Positions 11,580 through 22,889 of a stretch of 64,000 nt of DNA are shown here, one piece after another. Every line of letters starts with the position of its first letter. Within the stretch, counting starts at the first letter, position 1. This DNA is from Aplectana chamaeleonis (lineage: Eukaryota > Nematoda > Chromadorea > Rhabditida > Cosmocercidae): assembly GCA_029168955.1 (NCBI GenBank), contig JAPDOI010000435.1, positions 186,001 to 250,000 of the forward strand, read 5' to 3'. The notes under the pieces were generated by a model that saw only the letters and a program-made list of their open reading frames with translations, had not been told where the DNA came from and made no database searches. The translations under genes and the position numbers were made by a program.

Positions 11580-11927
11580 AAGAGATGAACTTTCAGCAGG
11601 TTAACATTTTGTGTCTAATTTTTCTGTGGTTTTTCTTCTGAAGACCGCTTGCTCTCTGACAGCGACATACAATGATTTTCGAAGGCGATCCAATGGCCGA
11701 TACCTGGTATAGGTTTGAAATTTTCAGCACCATGTTTTGAGGAATTACACTAACTAGGGAAACTCACAAGGCCATCCCCACCATTTCAAAGGTGATGAAT
11801 GTTTTCTTGTCAATTCTGGCTTGCTGTCTCCGATTCTGACGTCGGATTTTGCTACGGACACCGCTGAACGAAAAAATAAGCGTTTCTGGAGCTCTGCGAA
11901 GAGGTAAGGGTACCTACATATTCATCA

Positions 11928-12300
11928 GCCAATTTTAGGGTGTTTGGATTTTTTTTTGGATTTCGCCGACACTTTCAACTGGGGGTTATTCAGGGCGCTG
12001 AACACGAATCTGGGTTCTGTTTGTCGCTAGGCTTAGGGTTTCTGTAAGTTACGGTAGGTATAATGCCTTTTAACTGGCGTTACCTACCCTAATACATATT
12101 TCAAAAATCGAAAAATGGACCTCAAATTCGTTTTCGGCGTCCCAAATGACACCCACAAAGGAATTTTGAGCCAAATTAAAGACTTTGGCTGAGTCACCGT
12201 ATACCCACCGTACCTTACCGCAATCTATCGAAAATTGATAAAAGGGCTGCAGATTCGTGCTCAGCACTCCAGAAAACCCATTCAGGCAAATTTCGGGCCC
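11928..12300 (-). repeat. Dispersed ~320 bp repeat (TTACGGTAGGTA / GATTCGTGTTCAGC), copy 1
   Basis: In inverse orientation it matches 43627-43935 through GGTACGGTGGGTATACGGTG, AAAAGGCAT..ACCTACCGTAAC, AGATTCGTGTTCAGC and AAACACCCTAAAATT. Parts recur at 18550-18650 and 18840-18960 in APMAP intron 4. Confidence 0.75.
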
Positions 12301-12604
12301 AATCTATCGACCTATTCCGAAAATCGTCAAAGCTCGCGGTTTGCCATCAACCCCCCCCCCCCGATGAGAAGCTTCGAACGAAACAAGTCGAAGACTTCGA
12401 AAAATCGACAAGTAGACACAAACGCCCAACAGAGAATTTGTAGGAGTCCAAAACGCTATCAGTCTGCGAAAAGTATGGAAAATGTGCCTTTACCCGAACT
12501 CTGCTCAGGTGGGGGGTAGTTTTGGGCGCTGATCTCATTTATGAGGACCGTTTCCGAAATTTCCGAAGACTAATGCGCGTCCTTGAGGAAAAAAAGGTGC
12601 TTAA

Positions 12605-13079
12605 AGACGCAGTCCAAGCTCAAGGACGAAATCTGATATTTCCACGTAATTATGAAGTAGACCCACCCTACATAGCACTTGCCAAGTGCGAGCTCTAAAC
12701 TCCTCCGAATAAGCAAGATATAGGAGGAAGCCACCCTGGAGCGCCCACATCTGGAAGCCACTTTGGCACGCCCCTTTTACGATTTTTGGAGTTCAACAGT
12801 GGCGAGACGAGCAATGATTTCCGATCAATAGCCCCGTTCTTCCATTCTTTCTCAGCTACTCTATCCATTCAGGTCGGCTCGCATACATCGGTTTCAAATG
12901 ACGGAAGTTACAAGCTTCGGACAACTCATCCACCATGCTTCCGTAGCTCAATTTTTGAGGGACCATAACTCCATTCCCAGAAGGTCTTGTACGATTCCAG
13001 AAGCATCATTGGAATCAGAATGGGACCGGTTTCAAGATAGGCAGAAAAACAAAAAACATTTCGAGATTGGACTGTGCCT
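12605..13079. mobile_element. TTAA-type element, AGGCACAGTCCAA subfamily, 475 bp
   Basis: TTAA 12601-12604, left end AGACGCAGTCCAAGCTCAAG; right end GAGATTGGACTGTGCCT then TTAA 13080-13083. Its interior (AGCTCAATTTTTGAGGGACC, ATAACTCC, ATTGGAATCAG) is shared with 1960-2232 and, more distantly, with 33200-34106, 45494-45960 and 54114-54597. Confidence 0.82.
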
Positions 13080-13083
13080 TTAA

Positions 13084-15548
13084 CAATAAATTAGAGGCTT
13101 CTAGCCTTCTAGGAAATCTTTAACTCATGGGTCCCAGCTCATTCTTCTGAAATTAAGAAACCGACTTGGAATTCAAGCTCATTACGTCATGTATTCCTTC
13201 ATTGAACTTTTTAGCCAAATTCAGACAAGAACTACAATTGTCACGTTCAGCTCACCTGTAGAAAATCTGAAATGTGACAGGCTATAATTTTTTTCGCAGA
13301 TGTACGTAGCGAAATTCGAGTTCAGTTTCGAAGAGAGCGTGCCAGAGTTGACCAGAAAATTTTCATCAGCTTTCTGATCCAGGGTAGCACCATGCGAGGT
13401 TCCCTAGTAAGTTTGTGATAAAACCGCGAAATCGTTATTATTTGGGAAAGAGGTTGCTGTGCACTTGATGTACGAATTTCATAACGTGAACGTGATGAAA
13501 TAGCCTACAATCAAATCCAATTTTGGTCAAATTGCTGCAGGCAAAACTACCGCACCATTTTTGCCCTCGTTTTGAGTGCCTTACATACTTGCATACCGAC
13601 TGTGTGGGATTACGGACTATCGTGCAACTATGACGGGGCAATTACAGTGGGTGGCTGCTGGACCATCCGCATTGTAAGATAGTTCAATTGCTGATTGCCT
13701 CCGATCATTCCTTCGTCTCGTTGACTGGTCGCGTCAGCTCCTTCGACTTCAAAAGCCTTATATGATTTTGCCCCTTTTTGTGTCGCGAGATTCTGTAGAC
13801 TAGTGCAGGATCCAATAAACAACGTCCGGAGTTCAGTGAAGATGAGGGAGCAGGTGCATACCATCAATGACAATTGGCCATTGAACCAATAGTCTGTCCT
13901 GCACTTCAAAAGTGTTTCAGACAAATACAGTTATATCCAAGTTTGGCAAATTTCAACTTAACGCCGCTTTGTAGTTCATCGTCACGACAGTTCTCGCCAG
14001 GTTTTTAGCTCCTACCCCGCTCAAAGTGTGGTCACTGGGCGCTTATGTAAACCACCTTTTCTTTTGACAATCTTTTCGCTATGAGGACACGTAACTAAGC
14101 GCTAGTAGATGGGGTGGGTCTCTAATTGAAAAGATTTCATTTTCACAGGGTATTTGTTCAAAGCTGTAAACGGTGAACTAAGCAAATAGCGCCTGACCTC
14201 CTCCTCTGCTCTGCTCCAACATGGACAAACATCAACCCTCCCCCTTCAACCATAACTCCTTTACCTATCGATTTCTCTCTCGAAATGAATGATCGAGATT
14301 TCTAATCGCGTATTGTTAAGTTTTCAGCTGTTGGTCGATGACAAAGAAAACGATCGATCAACCCGAGGTGAAGATTTCTCCCAACAAGGTTTGTCCTTGC
14401 TTCTTTTGTTTTTTTTTCTCCAAGCATGAAAGATTGTTTTATAAAGTCACTACACGTATGCAAAGACACTCTCCTTTTCTGCTGTCTAGCGCCTTATTCT
14501 CGAAATCGCCATTTGAAGGACGTGGTTAAATTCTCTTGATTTATATGTTTGCGCAATTATCTGAGCTTTAGAAAAGGAGTCGCAACTTGGACAATAATCA
14601 ATTTCACGGATTTTAATTAGATTAGGAGGGCACAAAGGGCTGTTCTCTGATTAATTCGAAAATCGTATGAAAAATTCACCATGTATTATAGTTATGCCGT
14701 CTAAGAAGATTCGAATGAGTTTGTTCTGTGCTTTATTGGAATACCTATTCTAATTTGAAATTTTCAAGATCTTCCTTTTCCAACATTCGAAATTTGCACC
14801 TCAAATATTTGTATAATACAAATATTTGGTAGTTTGTCGTGTTTGGAAAATCGAACCATCGCACAAATCTGGTAATGGCCTGCAGTGGTATTTTTTGGGG
14901 TCGACCACACAAATTCGAACAAATACTATTCCACTGGTTTATTGCTCTTCATTTGATAATAAGACTAGATAGATATAGAGGTCTTTTGATTTGGCATAGG
15001 TACCATGATAACAGTCATTAATCGAACGGGCGTATTGACGTCAGACCTTCCTTCTCTTGAACCGAACCGAGGAAGATGGCAAAGTTTAAGGCCCCAATGC
15101 TGCGTATCCTTAACATTATAGCCCGTGAAAACGGCTCTGTTGGTCCAGTGTTGGGTCCTGGGTCGATCGTCTAGCATGGGAAACAGAATCGCCAGACCAG
15201 ACACAGGCGCGAAAGATTGGGTGCCGAACAGCTGATATTTTTTATGGGTTATGGTTTTTTGTGTTTCTCTTATTTTGCGAGTTCTTTTCGCGGGTGCTCA
15301 TATAGTAAATAAGTTAGGTATATTGATATTTCGTGTGTGGAAGGAGAACATAGTGTTCATAAGAGTTTCCGGTGCTTTTTCCACCGAAAACGCGATTCGA
15401 ATTTCAAGCTCGCCGTCGATTATGGATGCACAGAACACTTCAGTTGGCAACGAAATTTGGTGCTATCGCAGCAGAGGGAGGGACCTGGCCATCGCAATTG
15501 GCCACGCCCACTTTTCCGTGCCGCTGCGCAATTAGAACATCAACCCCT
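13084..15548. other. Intergenic stretch, no gene recognised
   Basis: Several 60-100 codon frames (e.g. minus 13628-13924) but no family signature and no convincing exon chain. A conserved-looking block near 15035-15200 has no match I can name. Confidence 0.45.
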
Positions 15549-17227
15549 GGGGCCGTATTCATCAATGATTTACCCGCTAGGTAAGTGTAAAGTCCTTCAA
15601 CTTTGGCACTTACCCGGTATTCCACGCTTATCTCGCGATTTTCGAGTAAAAATCCAGGTAAAATTTACCCGACGTATGGAGCCGGGTAAATTTTACTCCC
15701 AACCAGCTACAAGCTGCACTCACCGCGGAAACAGCAATGGAGCGCATTATTTTCATCGATAATTAAAACTGCTCGTTCCATTTTTGGTTATTTTGCCTTT
15801 TTATGATTAATTCAATGTTTCTTTCCACAAACAGAAAGTTATAAATGTTTTTCATGCATGTTCTCATTGGTTTTTTGTTGTGTCGTGAAAAAGCGATAGG
15901 CTTTTCTTGCTTCTGTCCACTAGATGTCTTTGCAAATTTTGAATGCATCAGAAAATGCAACTAAAGATTTTCTTTTTCGGCTTTATACTCCTCGTGCCAT
16001 TGTTCACCGAACTCTTACTGAGTTAGATTATATTGTGCTGAATCGAAAGTAATAGTTTGAGAAAACATTATCCTTGGCCCGATTGAATTTCTCAGGTCAT
16101 ATGTTAATAGTGTAGCTGCCGAGAACGCTGACTTTCCTTTATCTAATACTTTTGACGCTCCTTCTAGAAAATGATAATCTGTGATCCTAACGCTCGAATT
16201 CAATTTATGGCTTAAGTACTCGACATTTTCGCATTTCGAACTTTTTTCTGTGCAATGAGTTTGGACCTCAAATCTCACAGTACATTTGTACAGGTAATAT
16301 TCTCATCCACCATAGATAATTTGCGAATAGTCGACTTTCTGCCACCACTTTCTGCTTTTTCTTCGAATTTTGAAAAAAAAAACTTGACAATTTGCAATGA
16401 AGAGATTTTTAGAAGAAAACTTCCAGCAGTATACGACAGAGGGAGAGCCGCCTTTCTAATGCCAAAATTTATTGTGCCGAATAAATAATGGGTTTGAGTT
16501 TTTTCTCTACAATTAAATAAGCACGACGCAATACAGAAGAATCCTTTGGCTTTTTTTCGTCGATTTGTATTACACACGAAAGGGCATATTTATCGTTGGC
16601 CGATCGGTGAACATTTGCAAAAGAATTTACCAAATTTTTCCCTGAAACTCGTGACCCACCAAGAGTAGCTGAGAGCTCAAAAAAAATCTTAGATAGGAAC
16701 AAATTGGCGCTTTTGAACGGTGTATCAAATTTGGTTGAAAAATTGGATCGAAAAAAGACAAATTGAGTAGTGGGTAGCTTTATCTACAACCTAATACTCC
16801 TAGAGGAAAAATTCCATCATAGAGTAATCCTCCACTAGAGTAGGACAGCATTTAGAAAAAAAATTGACGAGTGCCTTTGGAAGATTCTCGCTAGAAGAAA
16901 TTGAATAATCAGTAATGTTAAATGATGCTATTTTCTATATAGGAGGGGCCCCCTATGATGTACTTCAAAGTTTTCATTAATCATCAAACCAATGCACTTC
17001 TCTTTAGCCCCTTTGAATAAAAAAAGTATGAATCGGTGTAAGAATTTCAAATTAACGACGCCTATTCAGTGTTTCGGTAAGTGCACAATAAACACATTTT
17101 GCGCGGGATCTTAACCGGGTAAGTAAGTGTGTGATGAATACCATTTCGCAGTGAGTAAGTTATCGGCTCCGAGTAAGGTAAATGTAAAGTAAGATTTACC
17201 CGGCATTTCAATGATGAATACGGCCCC
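15549..17227. mobile_element. 1.68 kb TIR element with GGGGCCGTATTCATCA ends
   Basis: Left end GGGGCCGTATTCATCAATGA and right end the inverse, TGATGAATACGGCCCC. Subterminal GTAAAATTTACCCG and TTACCCGG motifs occur in both arms. I recognise no transposase in the AT-rich interior and no clear target duplication. A solo terminus occurs at 18700-18814. Confidence 0.75.
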
Positions 17228-17500
17228 TGGTCTTCCTCCCTCTTCCAAAGTCGGTAGAGCCGTTGCGGTGCAGAACATGGGCATGGCCAAGTGCGAGGGC
17301 TAAAAGGCTCCCCCTGCTGCGATATTACCCGAAATTTTTTAAGCTTAATTATGGAGGAAGAAACACTGGAAACGTTTAAAAACTTTATGTTCCCCTTTAC
17401 GTACACAAAATTAATACACCTAGAGTCTTCACCATCGATACACGCAAGAATAATACGAAAAAATGAGAGAAACAGAAAAAATCATAACCCAGAAAAAAAT

Positions 17501-17508
17501 TATCAGCT
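17501..17508 (+). promoter_or_regulatory. Candidate splice or trans-splice acceptor upstream of the APMAP-like start
   Basis: An A/T-rich run ends in TTATCAG at 17500-17506, 17 bases before the ATG. In nematodes many mRNAs receive a spliced leader at such an acceptor just before the start codon. The position fits, but only transcript data could show it is used. Confidence 0.3.
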
Positions 17509-17523
17509 GTTCATTATCGATTA

Positions 17524-17569
17524 ATGGCAAACTTGGAACTGAGCCAGCCAGCCAGTATGCTTAGTGAAG
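17524..17569 (+). CDS. APMAP-like gene, exon 1 (start codon)
   Basis: ATG at 17524 opens 15 codons plus one base, then a GT donor at 17570. The only in-frame join to exon 2 uses the AG at 17617-17618, not the better-looking AG at 17613-17614 that follows the pyrimidine run. The short hydrophilic N-terminus fits a type II protein. A further 5' exon cannot be excluded. Confidence 0.65.
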
Positions 17570-20500
17570 GTACGCAACCGCACCATTGCATATTAATCGA
17601 TAGTTTTTCTCTAGCAAGGCGGAAATGCTCCGACAAACAAAGCCATTCTGATTGTTTCGGCTGTTGTCGCTTCCGTTGCGATCGCTGTCACCTGCACTCA
17701 TTTGTTCGTCTCCAGCCGTATCGACCCTGTCGAATTTCGGTCAGTCAGAATTTTGTACAAGAAATGCTCACTCAGTTGAGCATCCCGTGAAAAGCTCAAC
17801 GTTTCCCCATTTTCAGGCTTCCTCCACCCCCTCGGTTCGATGGGAAATTGTCTGTTAACAAGAGACTAGAAAAGGCAGAACTCTTACTGGAAGATCAGGT
17901 TTACGGTCCCGAGTCGATCGCCGTGAACAGAAAAACAGGGAGGGTCTACACGGGTCTCAAAACGGGTCTGATCTGCGAAATAGACCTGAGTGAAAAGGTT
18001 AGTTAAAAGCGGAGGAATGAAACTCTGTCTATGAAGAAAATTGCTCTAGGGGAAGATCCTCCGAGCTGTCCGACTCACTTCTCTTGAAGGTTGCGATGGA
18101 TCATACCACTCAATGCCGAAATGTGGCCGTCCGCTCGGCATCAGGTGAGGTAGTTCTCAAAGTATGACTTTTCTACTAATTGGAGGATACTCTGACGGGC
18201 CACCAGAGTATCTTCTGAATAGTTTTTGATTTTGATCAGATGTCACAGCTTCCAATTTCAAAATCTGTTGTGACTTCAGCCTCTGATCAGGTTATTTGAA
18301 CATCATTTTGACTCGTTGTTCCGAAAAAATTTAGAAAACATAAAACCACTTAATGCATTCCTCTAGACAAGATGCGATTTTAGTTGATGCTAGTGGAAGG
18401 AAAGTAGTGCTGGACGATCCGGCCGTTGCCAACAAAACCAATATCAATCGAAGTGCTTCCAGTGAAGTTTTGGAATCTATATTTCTAGCTGCTTAAGACC
18501 TCTCTGAACCGTGTTACGGGAGTTTTCTCAATTGGGCGGAGAGGCACCCATCCATCAGGTGATTTTTAGGGTGTCCAGGAAAAATCTTCGGGATTAGGCT
18601 CAAAACTTTTTTCGAGGGTTTTTCGGGGTTCTGAACACGAATCTGGCATAAAAAGTCACATTTAGCCCTCTGAAAATTGCCCTCGGTGGAAGGCTTCTGT
18701 AGCTGGCTTTTTACCGGAAAACTCCGGGTAAGAAAGCGTGTGGATACCGGGTGAGAGCCAAATTCAAAGACTTTACTCTTACCTAGCAAGTGAATCGTTG
18801 ATGGATACGGCCCCTGACCAATCTTGTCGAGTTTTTTTTAATCGACGAATTGGCCTCGATTCCGTGTCCAGGACTCTGAATAACCCCCGTAAGCAAGTTT
18901 TCAGCCAAATCCGAGATGCTTTTTCTGAACACCCTCAAAATTGTTCTGGCGGCTGTACAAAAAGACCTTCCTACGATTTAAGACGCATGGGATTTTGCGG
19001 AGTGACGATACTTCTCCGGTAGAGCAGTTTTCGAAGCGTATCTACCCTGCGGAGACTAGAAAGGACACTTTTTTGGATTCTCTCAACAACTGCAATTTTT
19101 GTAGCAATTTCCATTAACTTCAGAATTCATCCGAAGACCGAGGAGCTGTTTGTGCTGGACGCATATCTGGGATTGTTCTCAATCAACTGGGAAACCGGTG
19201 AGGTCGCCTTTTCTGAGTGCTTCTTTCACAGCATGCATGCCATTAATCCCCTGTTTCCGAATGTGATTCATCTCCGTTCGTCGCGTGCGTCTGCGTGCGT
19301 ACGCTGCGTCTCCTTCTCCCCACAATTTCTCGCTGTCTCTATCCTCGCTCCGCACAAGCGCGCGAGGGATCAGAGTAAATCTGGCTCGGAACCAAAGCAT
19401 ATGTATAGCCCCATGCTAATCCTCTATCCAACTAAGTCTTTGTGCGGAAACTCTTGAAATAAAACCAGAGAACCATGTTTCTATTTGTTGGATAGTTATT
19501 GGAAATAACGGTTTCAGAAAAAGTGCGACAGTTCTTTGCTGGGGGAGCATCGATGAGCAATGACGATAGCGCAATTCCCACAAGGTTAGTCTCCTCTACC
19601 CTTCACCTATCATTAACAACCTGCATTCCTTACATTATTGCAGGTATTTGAACGACTTCGATTTCCTGCCTGACGGTCGTCTTGTGATCTCCGAATCTAG
19701 CACGAAATTCGACGATCGAGATTTCATCTACGATCTCTTGGAGCATCGTCCTAATGGACGGTATGCTGAATTGAGCGGATTATTCCCTCGTTTCATCTAC
19801 TCCGGCGCATTTCCTAAAGTATGCTCTGCAGCGAAAAGAGTGTTCGAATGAGACTGGCGAATGCGTGGCAGTCGCGTGCGGCGCTCTCGGACGAGCATGC
19901 CAAATGACGGCGAGCCTTCTTGTGCGGAGGACAAAACTTCTGATACCAGGGGTGAATTCTATTGGCAAAGGCAGTCGAGAGAAGCCAGGGAGCAGCCGCT
20001 AGTCCTATGTTCGCCATTTCATATTTTGATGTCAGTCTTTGCGATAGGGTGAGACTGACTTCGAATCGCGCAACGTTTTTTTCATTTTTAGTTCTAACCG
20101 GAAGCAAGAAGTCCACGTTTAATTGCACCAATTATGTCAAAAGACGACCGAAGACGGCCTCAGAATATTCCTACGCGCTCCGGAGTCAAAACCTTTCATT
20201 CACATTTGGAGCCATCGAAATGTTTTAGGTTAGTACGAAAGTTCTGCATCAAATGTGGGCAGCAAATTTTCCTTTGACAGTCTCTGATTCTTCGGTCAAT
20301 TGTGGTATAACAATTGGAATCTCATCTCTTTCTTTACTCAACCACTAGGGTTTATCGCTGCTAGAAAAACACGACTTATTTTGAATTTCCAATCAAATTC
20401 TAGGGGAAGTTTCGATCACTGAAAAAAATATTAATGCTCCTTGTTCTCTTCTTTGTATCTATCAGGGCTATTCAAATGTATGGGCTCGTGAGTATCAGAT

Positions 20501-22361
20501 TATAGCATCAAAACGGGTCCGTGAAAATATTTAATTTGTGTATTACGGAATGTGTCTTATCTCAGAAAATTTATTTTGCTAGTTATTTACTAGTTTTTTG
20601 AAAGTCAAAAAATGTATAAAAACCAATTTATTGAAATTTTCAGTAATTAAAATAAATATGTATATTCGGATAAGGCACAAACCGTAATACCCATTAAAGA
20701 AGTTGGGAGCCTTGAAGTTGTTATACTAAATGACATAAACATAAAATGTTATTTTCAAATATCTCCCAAAAGCGCAAAGTTCACCCTGTGAGGAATCTCA
20801 GCGAACTCGTTTTGAGTCCGGTTATCGACAGGTAAAAGAAAGAGAACGAGGAACATTTCAAGACTTTCTAATTCGAAAAGCTTCCCTACATTTCAATGCG
20901 ATATACGAAGAACGCCGAGTTTTTCGAGTAGCGACAGGCGCTATTATATAGGGGAGGTTGAGCTTCTGAATGGTATACTACACTTGATGGAAAGGTCACA
21001 TAAGGATGAGGAGAAACTAGCTGACCTCCATTTGGAGCGAAACCTTCGCACTAATTTAGTTAATGAGAAAAACCCTTTTTTCTGTCGATAAGTATCTCGA
21101 TTTTTCTGTCGCACTGGTTTGATATCCGTGAGATCCTTTTTAGTAATGTTTTTGAACTAATTGTGTAGACGTGTGGCCAATGATAATTCTGTTCTACTGG
21201 ATTTAAAACATTTACGGCAACTTGATCGAGGAACTCAGATAGCTGTAAGACATAAATGCCATTTAGAGTTCGCGTGGTAATTTTAGTCTGATGAATGGAA
21301 GGGGCTGCGACGGTAGATCACCCCGCGCGAATCGAAACCCCATTCTCCAGTGAGGCCGCCAACACCGAACGGCCAGCCGCCTGGTCCACGCTTCAGACTC
21401 AATCGAAAACGGAAACCATACAGCCTGGTGGCGAAAAGCGTGCAACAGTGTTGGAGAATAAAGGGCAAGCACGAAACTGCGTAGCAGCCTTCTATCCTTC
21501 ACCATGGAGGCGTGAGTTTCGCCGCTCGACTATACAGAGGCGTATAGAGACTGCCCGCCGCGTACATAAACACGCAGAAACACCGACTTCTCGGGCATAC
21601 ACAGTACATCCAACAAATGATTTTGTGTCGGTCATATGATGTACTTGACAATTTGCACTCCAAGATTTCAGATTGCTGGCCTATTATCCAGAAAAGGACG
21701 AGCTCTCCGTCCTAGTTGGGGATTTGTACTTCCCTAACGGAGTTCAAGTGATCCGAGGAAAGGTGTTCATTGCTGAGATGGGGAAAGCTAGGATTCTCAA
21801 GTTAGTTGTCGTTTTAACCTTCGGTTGCAATCAGTTTTGAGCTGCATAGACTAGTCTCTTTCAGGTACTCACCCTCATCTGACGAGCTAAGCGTTTTCGT
21901 CGACAATCTACCGGGTTACCCAGACAACATTCGATGGGGAAGCGATGGAGGTCTCTGGATCCCAATTCCAGCTATAAGATCTGAAAGCGACAACTGGCTG
22001 GGGGCCAGACCAGCACTACGATCGCTACTTACCAAGGTTTGCCACTACTCACTCCTAATCGTCCCAATAATGGCCCTTTTTCCTTTGCAGCTATTATCAC
22101 CACAGGCTGTTCACTTCGTTGGCGACTGGATGACGCAAAAGTATGGCTTGATTCTGAAGGTAAGTATACTGCCTTCCAGATGCTCTCTTCCGTCCTTATG
22201 GTTGCCGTTCTCAGGTTGACATCGAGTCAGGAAAGGTGCTGGAGTCGCTTCACGATCGGACGGGTCGCGTTTCTGAAGTGTCAACGGCAATCGAAGACGG
22301 ACGTGGGAATCTACTGCTAGGGGGCGACGTCAATTACTATCTGGCCAGACTCAAGTTGTGA
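17524..22361 (+). CDS. APMAP / strictosidine-synthase-like membrane-anchored beta-propeller protein, complete (11 exons)
   Basis: Exons by splice signals and homology: 17524-17569, 17619-17739, 17817-17997, 18050-18144, 19124-19197, 19518-19584, 19644-19760, 21672-21800, 21865-22036, 22091-22159, 22215-22361 (TGA). Together they give 1218 nt, 405 residues, close to human APMAP (416). All phases join. Residues 24-46 are a hydrophobic signal anchor, followed by SRIDPVEF, which matches the APMAP stem. Conserved blocks follow: YGPESIA (85-91), the Cys131/Cys141 pair with CGRPLGIR, LFVLDAYLGLFSI, RYLNDFDFLPDGR, FPNGVQV and NLPGYPDNIRWGSDGGLW. Family knowledge: a type II membrane protein with a six-bladed propeller and reported arylesterase-type activity; the substrate here is unknown. 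The long introns 4 and 7 carry repeats. The gene stands alone and points toward the deadenylase gene. Family assignment is firm; the first exon is less certain. Confidence 0.93.
17619..17739 (+). CDS. APMAP-like gene, exon 2 (signal anchor)
   Basis: Encodes GGNAPTNK, then about 23 hydrophobic residues (AILIVSAVVASVAIAVTC...) and SRIDPVEF. This is the membrane anchor and the start of the lumenal or extracellular stem seen in APMAP. It ends in phase 2 at donor GTCAGT (17740). Confidence 0.85.
18700..18814. mobile_element. Solo terminus of the GGGGCCGTATTCATCA element in APMAP intron 4
   Basis: Read on the minus strand from 18814 it matches the left end at 15549: GGGGCCGTATCCATCAACGA, then GCTAGGTAAGAGTAAAGTC and CACCCGGTATCCACACGCTT. 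The rest of the element is absent or unrecognisable. Confidence 0.7.
19275..19400. repeat. Dispersed repeat in APMAP intron 5
   Basis: Diverged copy of 7183-7330: CTGCGTCTCCTTCTCCCCAC, TTTCTCGCTGTCTCTATCCT, CGCTCCGCACAAGCGCGCGA. Confidence 0.65.
19761..21671 (+). other. APMAP intron 7 (1.9 kb)
   Basis: Donor GTATGC at 19761, acceptor TTTCAG ending 21671. Joining the flanking exons gives a continuous NGR|LLAYYP, so no exon is missing. It holds the dispersed repeat at 21265-21419; the rest is unassigned. Confidence 0.8.
21265..21419 (+). repeat. Dispersed 155 bp repeat, copy 1 (APMAP intron 7)
   Basis: GGGGCTGCGACGGTAGATCA, CGCGCGAATCGAAACCCCAT, TCTCCAGTGAGG, GGCCAGCCGCCTGGT and AATCGAAAACGGAAACCAT are shared with 35269-35422 in the same orientation, with about 20 mismatches by eye. 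Confidence 0.85.
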
Positions 22362-22889
22362 CGAATTTGTAAAATGTCAACCACATCTGGTAAAGATCTC
22401 TATGGAACCACTGACGCCCAGTTGTACTTTTTTGCTCACATCCTTTGGCTATTTCACTACGCTGCTCTGGTCTCGTAATAAGCAATAATCACAGTCCAGT
22501 AGAATTTAACATGACCCAAAAGAATGACATAACTGTTGTTGTAAAGGGTAATCAGTATACATTGGATCCGACTCGGAAAATTGCAAAAACTCTTTTTCTC
22601 TTCACCGCCAACCTGATGCGACAAGAAAAAATTGTTTTGCAATCGGAACTCATCATAAGATTCATGCGAGGATGAGATTGCCATTGACTTGATATTAGTG
22701 TTCGTAGAATCAAAGTTATTTGAAATGATTCGGATATCCGAAAAAAAATCGGATATTTCAGAATATCTTGTCACAGAATCTCCTAGTTTCTTGAAAGTTT
22801 AGATCATTCTGCCTTTTTAGTCCAGATAGATGTAAACGTAAACCTTTAAGTTCAGGGTAAAGCAGAAAAGAACAATTTTTGAAATTATT

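Noticed and set aside
11032..11604. 190-codon plus-strand frame
   Set aside because: No recognisable family. The end is built from a TE hairpin and element terminus, and the composition is not coding-like.
15035..15204. Plus-strand peptide with SVGPVLGP, thought of as a ribosomal protein L11-like exon
   Set aside because: Only a few residues agree, there is no exon chain around it, and the frame stops soon after.
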